This document shows positions 34,255 through 42,963 of a DNA stretch of 54,324 bases, piece by piece. Origin of the DNA: an uncultured Bacteroidales bacterium (GTDB lineage Bacteria > Bacteroidota > Bacteroidia > Bacteroidales > UBA932); contig CAMYWP010000002.1 in the NCBI GenBank assembly GCA_947302825.1, forward strand, positions 1 to 54,324, given 5' to 3'. The translations under genes were made by a program, and so were the position numbers. The first letter of the stretch is position 1; every line of letters starts with the position of its first letter. The notes beneath the pieces were generated by a model. It saw nothing but the letters and a program-made list of their open reading frames with translations, had not been told where the DNA came from and did no database searches.

Positions 34255-37200
34255 CAGAACAGGATATTGAGGTTGATGTAAGGAATCTGGGAGGCGAACA
34301 CGGACATCATGTAGCCGTGTGTGGTGCCTTGCTGAGAGGTGCGGAAGAACACCGAATAAGGATTCTTGCGCCCGGTGACGTTGTACACGCCGATGGTAAT
34401 GGAGGTGTGTGCAAACGCCTTGAGATAATGGCCCGGGTCAATGTTCAGGGCCAGGTCCAGGCGGAAGTAGTCGGGGATGCGGTAGGTGTTGCGGTTGGAG
34501 TAGGCCAGGCGCCAGGCTCCGTCGTAGTAATACCGGCCGATAGGCACCGTGATGGGCCGTCCGGTGGAGTAATCCACGTTCATGGAGACGCTGAAACGGT
34601 GCGTGATGGCGTAGTTGGCTACCAGCTTGAACTCGTGCGGTTTGTCGTACGGGGCGTTGTACCAGGCGCCGTGGTTGATGGTTTCGGCCCCGCGGTCCTG
34701 CATTTCCTGCAGCAGGCTGCGGGAGTAGCTGTAGGACAGCCAGCCGGTGAGTTTGCCGGCTGGACGTTTCACCATGAGCTCTACGCCGTAGGCCCTGCCG
34801 CGCACGGGAACCAGGTCATCGGCCAAAGAGGGATTCATCACCAGCAGGGCGCCGCTCTTGTAGTCCAGGGCGTTGCGGCTCTGCTTGTAATAGCCTTCCA
34901 GCGAGAAGTCCAGGCCGGGGCCCGGGAGGGTCCAGTAGGCGCCCGCCGCCCCTTGCCAGCCGGTGGTGGGCTTGATATCGGCCGAAGAAAGCCGCCAGGT
35001 GTCCATGGGCGACACCGAAGCCGTGTTGGAAATCAGGTGGATGTACTGCTGCAGGGTGTTGAAACCGGCCTTGAAGCTCAGGGTCTGCAGGGGCGAATAT
35101 TTGGCCGATAAGCGGAATTCGGGCCCCACATAGAATTTGCTGGGGTTCAGGGCCAGGAAGGAGGACAGGCGGATGCCGCCTTCCAGGGAGAACTGTTCGG
35201 CCAGGGCCCAGTCGTCGGAGGCATAAATGGCCGGCTCGATGCCCAGCTCCCTGTTCAGTCTGGCGGCCTTGATTTGGGAAGCGTCCCCAAAAGGATTCAG
35301 GATGCCCGGATCCAGGCCGTAGCCCACGATGTCCAGGCCGAAACTAAGCTTGTGATTGCCCAGCGGAAGGCGCTGGTTGGCCTTGATAAACGCTTGGCGG
35401 ATAAATGTTTGCAGGTCGTAGGCTCCGCCTTCCCAGTTGTGCACGCCCACCGTATTGGTGTAATGGTCGTAGCCGGCACTCAACTTGAAACTGTCGCCGT
35501 TCTGGCCCTTGTGCCTGTAGGTGGCCGATGCATTGATGTTGGTGTAGCGGAAGGTGGTGTCTCCGCTGAAAGAGAAGCGGTCGGTGGCGAAATAGCCGAA
35601 CACCTGCAGGGAATTGTTGTCGTCAAAATGATGCGTAAGCCCCAGGTTGGCGTCGCCGAAACCGGCCCCGCCGCCAGCGTAGGCGCTATTGGCCGGCAGG
35701 AGTTTGAGGATCCAGTCGGAATAGGCGATGCGGCCGCCGGCGATGAAATGGGTCTTCTTCCCCAGCGGGCCTTCGATGTGACCGCGGCTGGTTAGGAGGC
35801 CGATACCCAGCGAACCCTTTACCTTATTGCGGTCGCCCTCCTTGCTTTTGACGCTGAGCACCGAAGAGATGCGTCCGCCGTATTCGGCCGGAATGGAGCT
35901 CTTGTACAGTTCCACGCCATCCACCAGGTCCGGATTGAAGGAGGAGAACATGCCGAAGAGGTGGCTGGGGTTGTAGATGGTGTTGTCGTTGAAGAGGATG
36001 AGGTTCTGATCGGCCGATCCACCACGCACGTTGAAGCCGCCCGAGGCCTCGCCCACGCTCTTGACGCCCGGCAGGGTGAGCACGGCCTTGATGATGTCGC
36101 CCTCGCCGAAGGCCGAAGGAATCTTGCCGATGGTCTTCATGCTCACGCTTTCCACTCCCATGGCGGTGTTGCGGTGTTCCCGCATGCTTTCGGCCGAAAT
36201 GAGGGCGCCCTTGAGCAGGGTGATCTTTTCGGTCATGACGATGTCCAGCGTGCCGTTGGACAGGAGGTCGATCTTGAGGGCCAGGTCTTCCTTGGATTCG
36301 GCGTTGAAGTTGAGGAGGTTGCTGCCGGTGGGAAGGCTGATGCTGTACTGGCCGCGGGCGTTGCTGCGGGTGTAGGTGGCCGTATTTTCATCGTAAACCA
36401 CCACGCCGGGGAGGGGTTCTCCGCTTTCGGCCTCATAGATGACGCCGCTCACCGTGGCTTTGCCGCCCTTGGCTTTGCCGGCCTCGCCCAGGGTGTACAC
36501 TTTATTGCGGTAGGTGGCCGTGAGGGCGTTCTGGGCATAGCGGACGGTGGTGGTATCGGCCTTCTTGTCTTCAAAGAAACCTTCCGGCAGGCCGATGCCC
36601 TTGCTCAGGCTGGCCTGGGCGGGAACCTGCCCGTCGGTGTGGCTGTTGGCCGAAGGGTGCCATTGGAACATCTGCCCGTCCAGGGGGCTGGGGCCTTCGT
36701 CCGGCGCGGCCTTGAGCCTTCTTTTCATTGCCCGGGGGCGGATTTTGCGCAGCTGCCCGTTTTCCAGCACGTAGTTGGTTTCCGAACGGGCGAAGAAATT
36801 CACCACGGTGGGGTCGAAGTTGCCGTCCATATCGGCGGTTTCCCGCTGGTTCACTTCCGTGCGCAAAGACTTGCGGATGTGCCGCAGCAAGGGCTGTTTG
36901 CCATCGCGGAGCAGGAGAAGATAGCCTTCCGGAGCCTCCTGATAGCCCAGATACCGCATATTGATGAAGAGGGAGGGGCCCATGGTGAACCAGGCCACCT
37001 GCTCGCGGGACAAAACCACACCTGAGCCCAGCTCGGTGGGCCGCACGATGAGTTCCTGGAAATTGGCGTCCATGTTCAGGATCACATCCCGGTACAATTT
37101 GCCGTTGTACAGGATATTTCCCCTTCCGTAACGACGGGTTTCCACATAAAAGGTACCGTTATAGCGGATGGTGTAGGGATTGGGAATTCTGCCCCGGTAT

Positions 37201-37310
37201 AGTGTGGACAGCTCTCCCGCCTGCTGCTGGTAGTCCTGTCCCCAGCTCTTGGGAGCGGGAAGCAGACACAGTGCAAGCAGGACAGCCGGCAAGAAACACT
37301 TGACTCTCAT
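34254..37310 (-). CDS. TonB-dependent receptor with N-terminal extension (DUF4249 partner)
   Basis: A 1018-residue outer-membrane receptor. The start at 37310 gives a proper signal peptide (MRVKCFLPAVLLALCLL to SWGQ). About 280 residues precede the usual domains (DYQQQAGELSTLYRGRIPNPY, LYRDVILNMDANFQELIVRP), with no recognised fold. A carboxypeptidase-regulatory-like domain follows near 300-380 (GVIYEAESGEPLPGVVVYDE), then the plug (FNVRGGSADQNLILFNDNTIYN, GRISSVLSVKSKEGD) and a barrel ending in INLNILF. The plug is of the non-SusC type. A well-formed Bacteroidetes promoter lies just upstream. The substrate is unknown. Confidence 0.88.
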   Translation of the reverse strand: MRVKCFLPAVLLALCLLPAPKSWGQDYQQQAGELSTLYRGRIPNPYTIRYNGTFYVETRRYGRGNILYNGKLYRDVILNMDANFQELIVRPTELGSGVVLSREQVAWFTMGPSLFINMRYLGYQEAPEGYLLLLRDGKQPLLRHIRKSLRTEVNQRETADMDGNFDPTVVNFFARSETNYVLENGQLRKIRPRAMKRRLKAAPDEGPSPLDGQMFQWHPSANSHTDGQVPAQASLSKGIGLPEGFFEDKKADTTTVRYAQNALTATYRNKVYTLGEAGKAKGGKATVSGVIYEAESGEPLPGVVVYDENTATYTRSNARGQYSISLPTGSNLLNFNAESKEDLALKIDLLSNGTLDIVMTEKITLLKGALISAESMREHRNTAMGVESVSMKTIGKIPSAFGEGDIIKAVLTLPGVKSVGEASGGFNVRGGSADQNLILFNDNTIYNPSHLFGMFSSFNPDLVDGVELYKSSIPAEYGGRISSVLSVKSKEGDRNKVKGSLGIGLLTSRGHIEGPLGKKTHFIAGGRIAYSDWILKLLPANSAYAGGGAGFGDANLGLTHHFDDNNSLQVFGYFATDRFSFSGDTTFRYTNINASATYRHKGQNGDSFKLSAGYDHYTNTVGVHNWEGGAYDLQTFIRQAFIKANQRLPLGNHKLSFGLDIVGYGLDPGILNPFGDASQIKAARLNRELGIEPAIYASDDWALAEQFSLEGGIRLSSFLALNPSKFYVGPEFRLSAKYSPLQTLSFKAGFNTLQQYIHLISNTASVSPMDTWRLSSADIKPTTGWQGAAGAYWTLPGPGLDFSLEGYYKQSRNALDYKSGALLVMNPSLADDLVPVRGRAYGVELMVKRPAGKLTGWLSYSYSRSLLQEMQDRGAETINHGAWYNAPYDKPHEFKLVANYAITHRFSVSMNVDYSTGRPITVPIGRYYYDGAWRLAYSNRNTYRIPDYFRLDLALNIDPGHYLKAFAHTSITIGVYNVTGRKNPYSVFFRTSQQGTTHGYMMSVFASQIPYINLNILF

Positions 37311-37330
37311 AACCAAATCATATAGAACTG

Positions 37331-37361
37331 CAAAAATACAACTTTGTTTATTATAAACCAA
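37331..37361 (-). promoter_or_regulatory. Bacteroidetes promoter of the TonB receptor operon
   Basis: On the minus strand TTGG (37361-37358), 19 bases, then TATTTTTG (37338-37331) fit the TTTG-N19-21-TAnnTTTG consensus. It is the only element in the window where both boxes are well placed. The expected start lies a few bases downstream, near 37325. The short leader contains a four-codon frame (MIWL, 37321-37307) whose stop overlaps the receptor ATG. Confidence 0.65.
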
Positions 37362-37434
37362 CGGCAGGGGGAATTCTTGCACGGAAGGGCAAAAATACCC
37401 CGTGGAGGTAAATGTCTGAAAATCAGCGTATAAC

Positions 37435-37472
37435 GTAAAATCGATTATGCGGAACGGCATAATCGATTTTAC
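37435..37472. other. Perfect 16-bp inverted repeat in divergent spacer
   Basis: GTAAAATCGATTATGC, six bases (GGAACG), then its exact complement. It lies 55 bases beyond the stop of the susD remnant on the minus strand and 125 bases upstream of the TonB receptor gene. It may be the orphaned terminator of the lost susD, or an operator; it is symmetric and could act on either strand. Confidence 0.55.
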
Positions 37473-37526
37473 ACAACTCGCTTTAAATCAAGCGTTTAGC
37501 ACCACGGGGTTCCGTTTTGTCTGGGC

Positions 37527-37604
37527 TTAATTCCGAATCAGAGGATTGTAGTCCAGTTCCTTTTGGGGAACGAAGTAGGTCCACTTGTAGTTGGCTTCCG
37601 GTAA
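37527..37604 (-). pseudogene. C-terminal remnant of a lost susD gene
   Basis: On the minus strand this stretch encodes 25 residues, LPEANYKWTYFVPQKELDYN followed by PLIRN and a TAA stop. The register W-x3-P-x2-E-x-DYNxLI matches the end of SusD proteins, where a W..P..E...NP.L motif is standard, and parallels the end of the downstream SusD2 (WTWKIPKAETDYNSLI). An in-frame stop two codons further upstream, and the absence of any SusD sequence beyond it, show that the rest of the gene is gone. The remnant points the opposite way to the intact SusC/SusD pair that now begins 230 bases away. Confidence 0.65.
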
Positions 37605-37836
37605 GGAGCTTTACTAAAAGAAGAAAGATTTGTGCTAATTTAAATTTTTATGACCTCAAAATAATTGGCGTCATTTTTCCTGTTTTTAATAACATCTTGG
37701 TTTCGATTTTTGGTCCGCTCTGCCTGTAAACTGTTCGAAAAACCGCCAATTTCTTTTTTTTTTGGAAATATTCGCGTATAATTGCAAACTGAAGAAATTT
37801 TACTTTTTGTTATTCTAATTATAAACTTGACCAACT
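37605..37836 (+). promoter_or_regulatory. AT-rich leader of SusC/SusD locus 3
   Basis: A 232-base AT-rich stretch before the second SusC gene, with poly-T tracts near 37745-37760. TATAATTG (about 37774-37781) and TACTTTTTG (about 37801-37809) are near matches to the -7 consensus, but neither has a good -33 partner, so the promoter is not assigned with confidence. No other gene is seen here. Confidence 0.35.
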
Positions 37837-40800
37837 ATGGGTAAAAAACTTGTTTTATCTATGCTGGGCTTGATCCTGTCTCTGGGACTTGCCTTTGCAC
37901 AGCAGACCCGTACTGTCACTGGTAAGGTTACGCTCGCCGAAGACGGCTCTGCAGCCGTTGGCGCCGGCGTGGTAGTGAAAGGAACTACTATCGGTGTCAT
38001 GACGGATGTCAATGGTAATTTCGTTTTGTCCGGCATTCCCGCCAGCGCCAAGACCCTGGAAATCTCCTGCATCGGCATGGTTACCGTAGAGGTGCCCATC
38101 CAGAATGTGGTGAACGTGGCCCTGGAACCCGACAACGAACTGTTGGAAGAGGCCGTGGTCACCATCGCTTATGGTGCCGCCAAGCGCTCCACCCTCACGG
38201 GTGCCATCTCCTCGGTTAGCGCCGACAAGATTGCCAACCGTCCCACTTCTTCCGTTACCGCCGCCCTGGAAGGCGCCGTAACCGGTGTCCAGGTGAACAG
38301 CACCTATGGTAACCCCGGTTCCAGCCCGTCCATCATGATCCGTGGTAACGGTACCGTGAACGGTAGCTACAGCCCCCTGTACGTGATCGATGGCGTTCCT
38401 TTCGGTGGCAACATCGCCGACCTGAACCCCGCCGACATCGAGAGCATGACCGTCCTGAAGGATGCCGCTTCTGCTGCCCTGTACGGTAACCGCGCTTCCA
38501 ACGGTGTTATCCTCATCACCACCAAGAAGGGCTCCGAAGGCCGCTTCTCCGTGACCGCCAGCATGAACATGGGTGTTTATGAAAGAGGTATTCCCGAGTA
38601 CGACCTGGCCAATGCCAGCGAGTATATGGAAATCGCATGGGCCGGCCTGAAGAACGACCGTCAGTATTATTATGGCGATACTGCCGCGGATGCTGTCACT
38701 TATGCCAACGAAAACCTCATCGCAGAGCGTCTGTATCTGAACATCTTCGACAAGGCCGACAACGCCCTGTTCCAAAACGGCAAATTGGTTTCCGGCGCCA
38801 ACATCAAGAACGGCTACAAGGATGATATCGACTGGTTCGGCCAGGCTATCAAGCCCGGTTTCCGCCAGGAATACAACGTTTCCGCCAGCGGTGCCACCAA
38901 CAAGAGCGACTACTACATGTCCGTAGGTTACCTGGATGAGAACGGTTACCTCAAGACCTCTACCTTCGACCGTCTTTCCGGCCGCGCTGCCGTGAACATC
39001 CGTCCTACCACCTACATGAAGTTGGGCTTCAACGTGAACGTGACCCACCAGAACTTCAACAACACTTCCACCGGTTCTTCTTCCTATGTGAACCCCTGGA
39101 TGTATTGCCGTAACATCGCTCCCATCTACCCTGTGCACCTGCACGACATCAACACCGGCGAATATATCCTGGATGCCAACGGCAACAAGCAGTACGATCC
39201 CGGTTCCTACATCGACGCCAACGGCCAGACGGTGATCACCCGTAACCAGTACGCCGACCGTCACGTCATCTGGGAGAACGAACTGAACCAGGACAAGAGC
39301 GTTCGCAATACCATGAACGCCATCGCCACCGCCGAGTTCTACTTCCTGAAAGACTTCACCCTCACCATCACTGGTAACCTGGGCCTGCGCTCTGATACCG
39401 AACAGACCTATAACTCCGCTGTGATCGGCGACGGTAAGGGTAACAACGGCCGCGGCAGCCGCAACGAGTACAATTATAAGAACTACACCTTCCAGCAGCA
39501 GCTGCGCTGGAGCCACCAGTTCGGCCAGCACAACGTGAACGTGCTCCTGGGCCACGAAAACTACGCCAACTTCTACGATTATCTCTATGGCTACAAGACC
39601 AACGAGGTTTTCCCCGGCGTGAACCACCTGCGTAACTTCACGGAAATCACCAGCCTGTACAACTACGGCAACAACTACCGTACGGAAAGCTACCTCTCCC
39701 GCGTGCGTTATAATTATATGGACAAATACAACGTGGAGGCTTCCTTCCGTCGTGACGGTTCTTCCCGTTTTGCCACGAATGCCCGTTGGGGTAACTTCTG
39801 GAGCGTAGGTGCCAACTGGATGATCTCCAAGGAAGAATTCATGAAGAACGTCACTTGGGTGAACAGCCTCAAGCTGCGCGCCGACTTCGGTGAAGTGGGT
39901 AATGACTCCGGTTCCGGTTACTACGGTTACCAGGCCCTCTACACCTCCGGCCAGAACGCCAACAAGGGTGCCTACTGGATTTCCCAGCTGCCCAACTACG
40001 ACCTCAAGTGGGAAACCGGTCAGTCCTGGGGCGTGGGTATCGAATCCCGCCTGTTCAACCGCTGGAACTTCAACATCGAGTACTTCGACCGTCGTAACAA
40101 GGACCTGCTCTTCAACGTGATCCTGCCCGTGAGCGCCGGCGGTACTTCCACCAGCTCCTCCAACCCTTCCATCACCCAGAATATCGGTACCATGAGCAAC
40201 CGTGGTGTTGAAATCGAGGCCGACTTCGACATCGTCCGCAGCCGCAACTGGCGCGTGAACATCTTCGCCAACGCCACATTCCTGAAGAACCGGATCATCT
40301 CCCTGCCGGAGCAGAACCGCAAGGATGGTATCATCGACGGTACCAAGCGCTTCGTGGAAGGCGGCGACCGCTATGCCTTCTGGCTGTACCAGTATGTCGG
40401 CGTGGATCAGCTCACCGGTCTGTCCCTGTATAAGTTTGACGACGAACGCTTCTACATTACCGATGACAACACCGCCGACGGTACTGTTCTCTACGGTACC
40501 AAGGAAGATGCCGAAGGTAACGCTCACTCCCTGATGGCTGCCAGCAACTACACCATCATCAATGGCGCTCCTTATGTCTGGAACCCGGGTTCCTATGGTA
40601 AGAAGGACTGGTCCGGCACCGCCACCCCTACCGCTTACGGTAGCTTCGGCCTGAACGTGAGCTGGAACGGCCTGAGCCTGAGCACCCTCTTCACTTACTC
40701 CCTGGGCTCCAAGGTGTATGACGGTATCTATGCCGGCAAGATGGGTATCGGCGCTACCCCTAGCAGCGCCCACGTGGACAACCTCAAGAGCTGGACGGAG

Positions 40801-41175
40801 GCTCCCGCCGGCATGACCGTGGACAGCCCCAGCCGTATCGATCCCAACGGCGTTCCCATGCTGTACACCTTCAATACCTATAACATGGACGGCACGGATG
40901 TCTCCATCTCCAACAACGCCGGCACCTCCACCCGTTGGCTGGTTTCCGGTAACTACCTGGTGATCAAGAACATCACCCTCTCCTATGAGCTGCCCAAGAA
41001 GCTCCTCAAGCCGCTGCAGATGCAGGGCCTGTCCATCAATGTCACCTGCGAGAACCTGGCCACCTTCTCGGCCCGCAAGGGTTTGAACCCGCAGTATAAC
41101 TTCAGTGGTACCACCAGCAGCAACGACTTCGTTACTGCCCGCGTGATCAGCGGTGGTCTTACGCTCCGCTTCTAA
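37837..41175 (+). CDS. SusC/RagA-family TonB-linked outer-membrane protein (locus 3)
   Basis: A 1112-residue SusC-type transporter. Signal peptide MGKKLVLSMLGLILSLGLAFAQ, carboxypeptidase-regulatory-like domain (TVTGKVTLAEDGSAAVGAGVV), plug (AVVTIAYGAAKRSTLTGAIS, IMIRGNGTVNGSYSPLYVID, TVLKDAASAALYGNRASNG), then a barrel that ends VISGGLTLRF. No STN domain. Codon use is extremely biased (few A/T third positions), which also leaves the antisense strand almost free of stop codons. It pairs with the SusD 12 bases downstream. No glycosidase, lyase, sulfatase or peptidase is attached, so the substrate cannot be inferred. Confidence 0.95.
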   Translation: MGKKLVLSMLGLILSLGLAFAQQTRTVTGKVTLAEDGSAAVGAGVVVKGTTIGVMTDVNGNFVLSGIPASAKTLEISCIGMVTVEVPIQNVVNVALEPDNELLEEAVVTIAYGAAKRSTLTGAISSVSADKIANRPTSSVTAALEGAVTGVQVNSTYGNPGSSPSIMIRGNGTVNGSYSPLYVIDGVPFGGNIADLNPADIESMTVLKDAASAALYGNRASNGVILITTKKGSEGRFSVTASMNMGVYERGIPEYDLANASEYMEIAWAGLKNDRQYYYGDTAADAVTYANENLIAERLYLNIFDKADNALFQNGKLVSGANIKNGYKDDIDWFGQAIKPGFRQEYNVSASGATNKSDYYMSVGYLDENGYLKTSTFDRLSGRAAVNIRPTTYMKLGFNVNVTHQNFNNTSTGSSSYVNPWMYCRNIAPIYPVHLHDINTGEYILDANGNKQYDPGSYIDANGQTVITRNQYADRHVIWENELNQDKSVRNTMNAIATAEFYFLKDFTLTITGNLGLRSDTEQTYNSAVIGDGKGNNGRGSRNEYNYKNYTFQQQLRWSHQFGQHNVNVLLGHENYANFYDYLYGYKTNEVFPGVNHLRNFTEITSLYNYGNNYRTESYLSRVRYNYMDKYNVEASFRRDGSSRFATNARWGNFWSVGANWMISKEEFMKNVTWVNSLKLRADFGEVGNDSGSGYYGYQALYTSGQNANKGAYWISQLPNYDLKWETGQSWGVGIESRLFNRWNFNIEYFDRRNKDLLFNVILPVSAGGTSTSSSNPSITQNIGTMSNRGVEIEADFDIVRSRNWRVNIFANATFLKNRIISLPEQNRKDGIIDGTKRFVEGGDRYAFWLYQYVGVDQLTGLSLYKFDDERFYITDDNTADGTVLYGTKEDAEGNAHSLMAASNYTIINGAPYVWNPGSYGKKDWSGTATPTAYGSFGLNVSWNGLSLSTLFTYSLGSKVYDGIYAGKMGIGATPSSAHVDNLKSWTEAPAGMTVDSPSRIDPNGVPMLYTFNTYNMDGTDVSISNNAGTSTRWLVSGNYLVIKNITLSYELPKKLLKPLQMQGLSINVTCENLATFSARKGLNPQYNFSGTTSSNDFVTARVISGGLTLRF

Positions 41176-41187
41176 CCCTTTAAAGAG

Positions 41188-42759
41188 ATGAAAGTCATGA
41201 AAAATATCATCAGAATCTCCCTTGTTTTTGCGGCTCTCTCCCTGGCAGCCTCCTGCGCCAAGGATTATATGGAAACCGCTCCCGAGAGCGCTGAGTCTCC
41301 CGCTACCATTTTTGCCACCACCGCCAACTGCGACCTGGCCATCAACGGTATGTGCAAGATGATGACCACCCAGTACTGGAGCCAGCAGGGTCTCAATGGT
41401 GAAGGCACCATCAAGACCTGGTACGGCAACTTTGGTAACGACCTGCAGCGTTGCAACCAGACCGGTTGGGCCGCCCTGTGGAACCACACCTACAATGAGC
41501 AGGTGAACTCCTCCTATCTCTGCTATCCTTGGTACTATTACTATAAGATCATCTCCAACGCCAACCAGGTGATCGAGAACGTAGACAATGCCGAAGGCAC
41601 CGAAGGCGACCGCGGTTTCATCAAGGCCCAGGCCCTCACTTTCCGCGCCCACGCCTACACCATGCTGATGCAGCTGTATGCGTATCGTTGGCAGGACAGC
41701 AACAATGGCGCCGCCAATGGTGTGGCCCTGCGTCTGACCAGCGAAACCAACGAGGAAGGCAAGTACGACATTCCGCTGAGCACCCAGACCGAATGCTACG
41801 CCCAGATCTACAAAGACTGCGACGAAGCCATCTCCCTGTTCAAGTCCAGCGGTAAGGACCGTGGCGCCGATGAATTCTACAAGCCTAACCTGAATGTGGC
41901 CTACGCCGTGAAGACCCGCGCCGCCTTGGTTCGCGAAGACTGGAAAACCGCAGCCGAATGCGCTCCTCTGGCCCGTGCCGGTCACCCGCTCATGAGCAAG
42001 TCTCAGTACATGGATGGCGGTTTCTCCGATGAGAACAACGAATGGATCTGGGGTGTCTATGAGGCCCAGGACCAGACCATCTACTACTACTCCTTCTTTG
42101 CCTATCAGGCCTGCAACGCCAGCTCCTCCATGCAGCGTAACTATCCGCTGGCCATCAGCAAGGAACTCTACGACCAGATTCCCACCACGGATGCCCGCCG
42201 CAAGATGTGGCTGGAGCCCACGGCTGCCGAAGCCAAGGAGCTCAATGCCGCCGGCCGTAGCACCAAGACCCTGTACAAGCGCGCTTTCGCCGAGTATGGT
42301 GACAAGCTGTACAGCACCAGCCTGGTGTATCAGTATATGCAGTTTAAGTTCTTGGCCACCTTCATGCCGGGCGGCGGTAGCTTCAACATCTACCGCAGCG
42401 CCGAAATGTACCTGGCCGAGGCCGAAGCCAAGTGCCACCTGGGTGGTCAGGACGCTTCCGTACAGGCTCTCCTGAACGAGCTGAACAAGAACCTGAACCC
42501 TTCCTACAACTGCACCAAGACCGGCGCCGACCTTCTGAAGGAAGTGAAGCTCTATCGTCGTGTAGACCTCTGGGGTGAAGGCTTCGACTGGTACGACTAC
42601 AAGCGCTGGAACGAGCCCATCGTCCGCAAGAACAAGGCCAACGGCGGCAACTTCAACGATGCCTTCGCCGTGACCATCAACGTGGAAGACGGCAACCGCT
42701 GGACCTGGAAGATTCCCAAGGCCGAGACCGACTACAACAGCCTGATCTCCCTGGACTAA
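41188..42759 (+). CDS. SusD/RagB-family surface lipoprotein (locus 3)
   Basis: A 523-residue SusD-like lipoprotein (lipobox LAASC). SusD helices are evident (FIKAQALTFRAHAYTMLMQL near residue 150; VAYAVKTRAALVREDWKTAAEC near 240) and the late conserved region is present (IYRSAEMYLAEAEAKCHLGG, then LLKEVKLYRRVDLWGEGFDW). It ends in the family-typical WTWKIPKAETDYNSLI. Two starts three codons apart (41188 and 41197) are possible and both leave a good signal sequence. The gene is followed by a strong terminator, so the SusC/SusD pair forms a two-gene operon. Confidence 0.93.
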   Translation: MKVMKNIIRISLVFAALSLAASCAKDYMETAPESAESPATIFATTANCDLAINGMCKMMTTQYWSQQGLNGEGTIKTWYGNFGNDLQRCNQTGWAALWNHTYNEQVNSSYLCYPWYYYYKIISNANQVIENVDNAEGTEGDRGFIKAQALTFRAHAYTMLMQLYAYRWQDSNNGAANGVALRLTSETNEEGKYDIPLSTQTECYAQIYKDCDEAISLFKSSGKDRGADEFYKPNLNVAYAVKTRAALVREDWKTAAECAPLARAGHPLMSKSQYMDGGFSDENNEWIWGVYEAQDQTIYYYSFFAYQACNASSSMQRNYPLAISKELYDQIPTTDARRKMWLEPTAAEAKELNAAGRSTKTLYKRAFAEYGDKLYSTSLVYQYMQFKFLATFMPGGGSFNIYRSAEMYLAEAEAKCHLGGQDASVQALLNELNKNLNPSYNCTKTGADLLKEVKLYRRVDLWGEGFDWYDYKRWNEPIVRKNKANGGNFNDAFAVTINVEDGNRWTWKIPKAETDYNSLISLD

Positions 42760-42782
42760 TCTCCCAACTCCTCAATCAAAAC

Positions 42783-42810
42783 GGCCTCCCGCATTCCGGG
42801 AGGCCATTTT
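42783..42810 (+). terminator. Rho-independent terminator after susD of locus 3
   Basis: GGCCTCCCG pairs perfectly with CGGGAGGCC around a CATTC loop and is followed by ATTTTATT. It lies 24 bases after the SusD stop and just before the left REPIN-like element. Confidence 0.8.
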
Positions 42811-42819
42811 ATTCTCCGC

Positions 42820-42952
42820 GCCGCCTCGGCACCTAGAATGCATAGAAGGCCGTTTTTCTGCCGAGGTGGCAAGGAAAACGGCCCTTATCGGCGAAAATCT
42901 TGCCGCCTCGGCACACAGAACGCACAGAACCGCGATTTCCTGCAGAGGCGGC
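42820..42952. repeat. REPIN-like element A (left copy)
   Basis: A 133-base element of two hairpin units. Unit 1 has arms GCCGCCTCGGC (42820-42830) and GCCGAGGTGGC (42860-42870). Unit 2 has arms GCCGCCTCGGC (42902-42912) and GCAGAGGCGGC (42942-42952). The linker completes a further pairing, GGCCGTTTT with AAAACGGCC. It is about 90% identical, in inverted orientation, to element B at 45213-45344. It begins right after a terminator and ends 12 bases before the RAYT stop codon. Paired short palindromes next to a RAYT gene are the hallmark of REPINs. Confidence 0.8.
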
Positions 42953-42963
42953 ATCCCCAGCCC

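Noticed and set aside
37311-37460. Fifty-codon N-terminal extension of the TonB receptor
   Set aside because: It overlaps the best promoter in the window and the 16-bp palindrome, and the signal peptide starts at 37310.
37855-42438. 1527-codon open frame antisense to SusC and SusD of locus 3
   Set aside because: Mirror of two highly codon-biased real genes, crossing their intergenic gap. The composition is typical of shadow translation (rich in G, V, H, A) with no domain.
42820-42952. Interpretation of the GCCGCCTCGGC repeats as a small CRISPR array
   Set aside because: The units are palindromic hairpin pairs recurring as one inverted copy 2.3 kb away, without regular unique spacers or cas genes.
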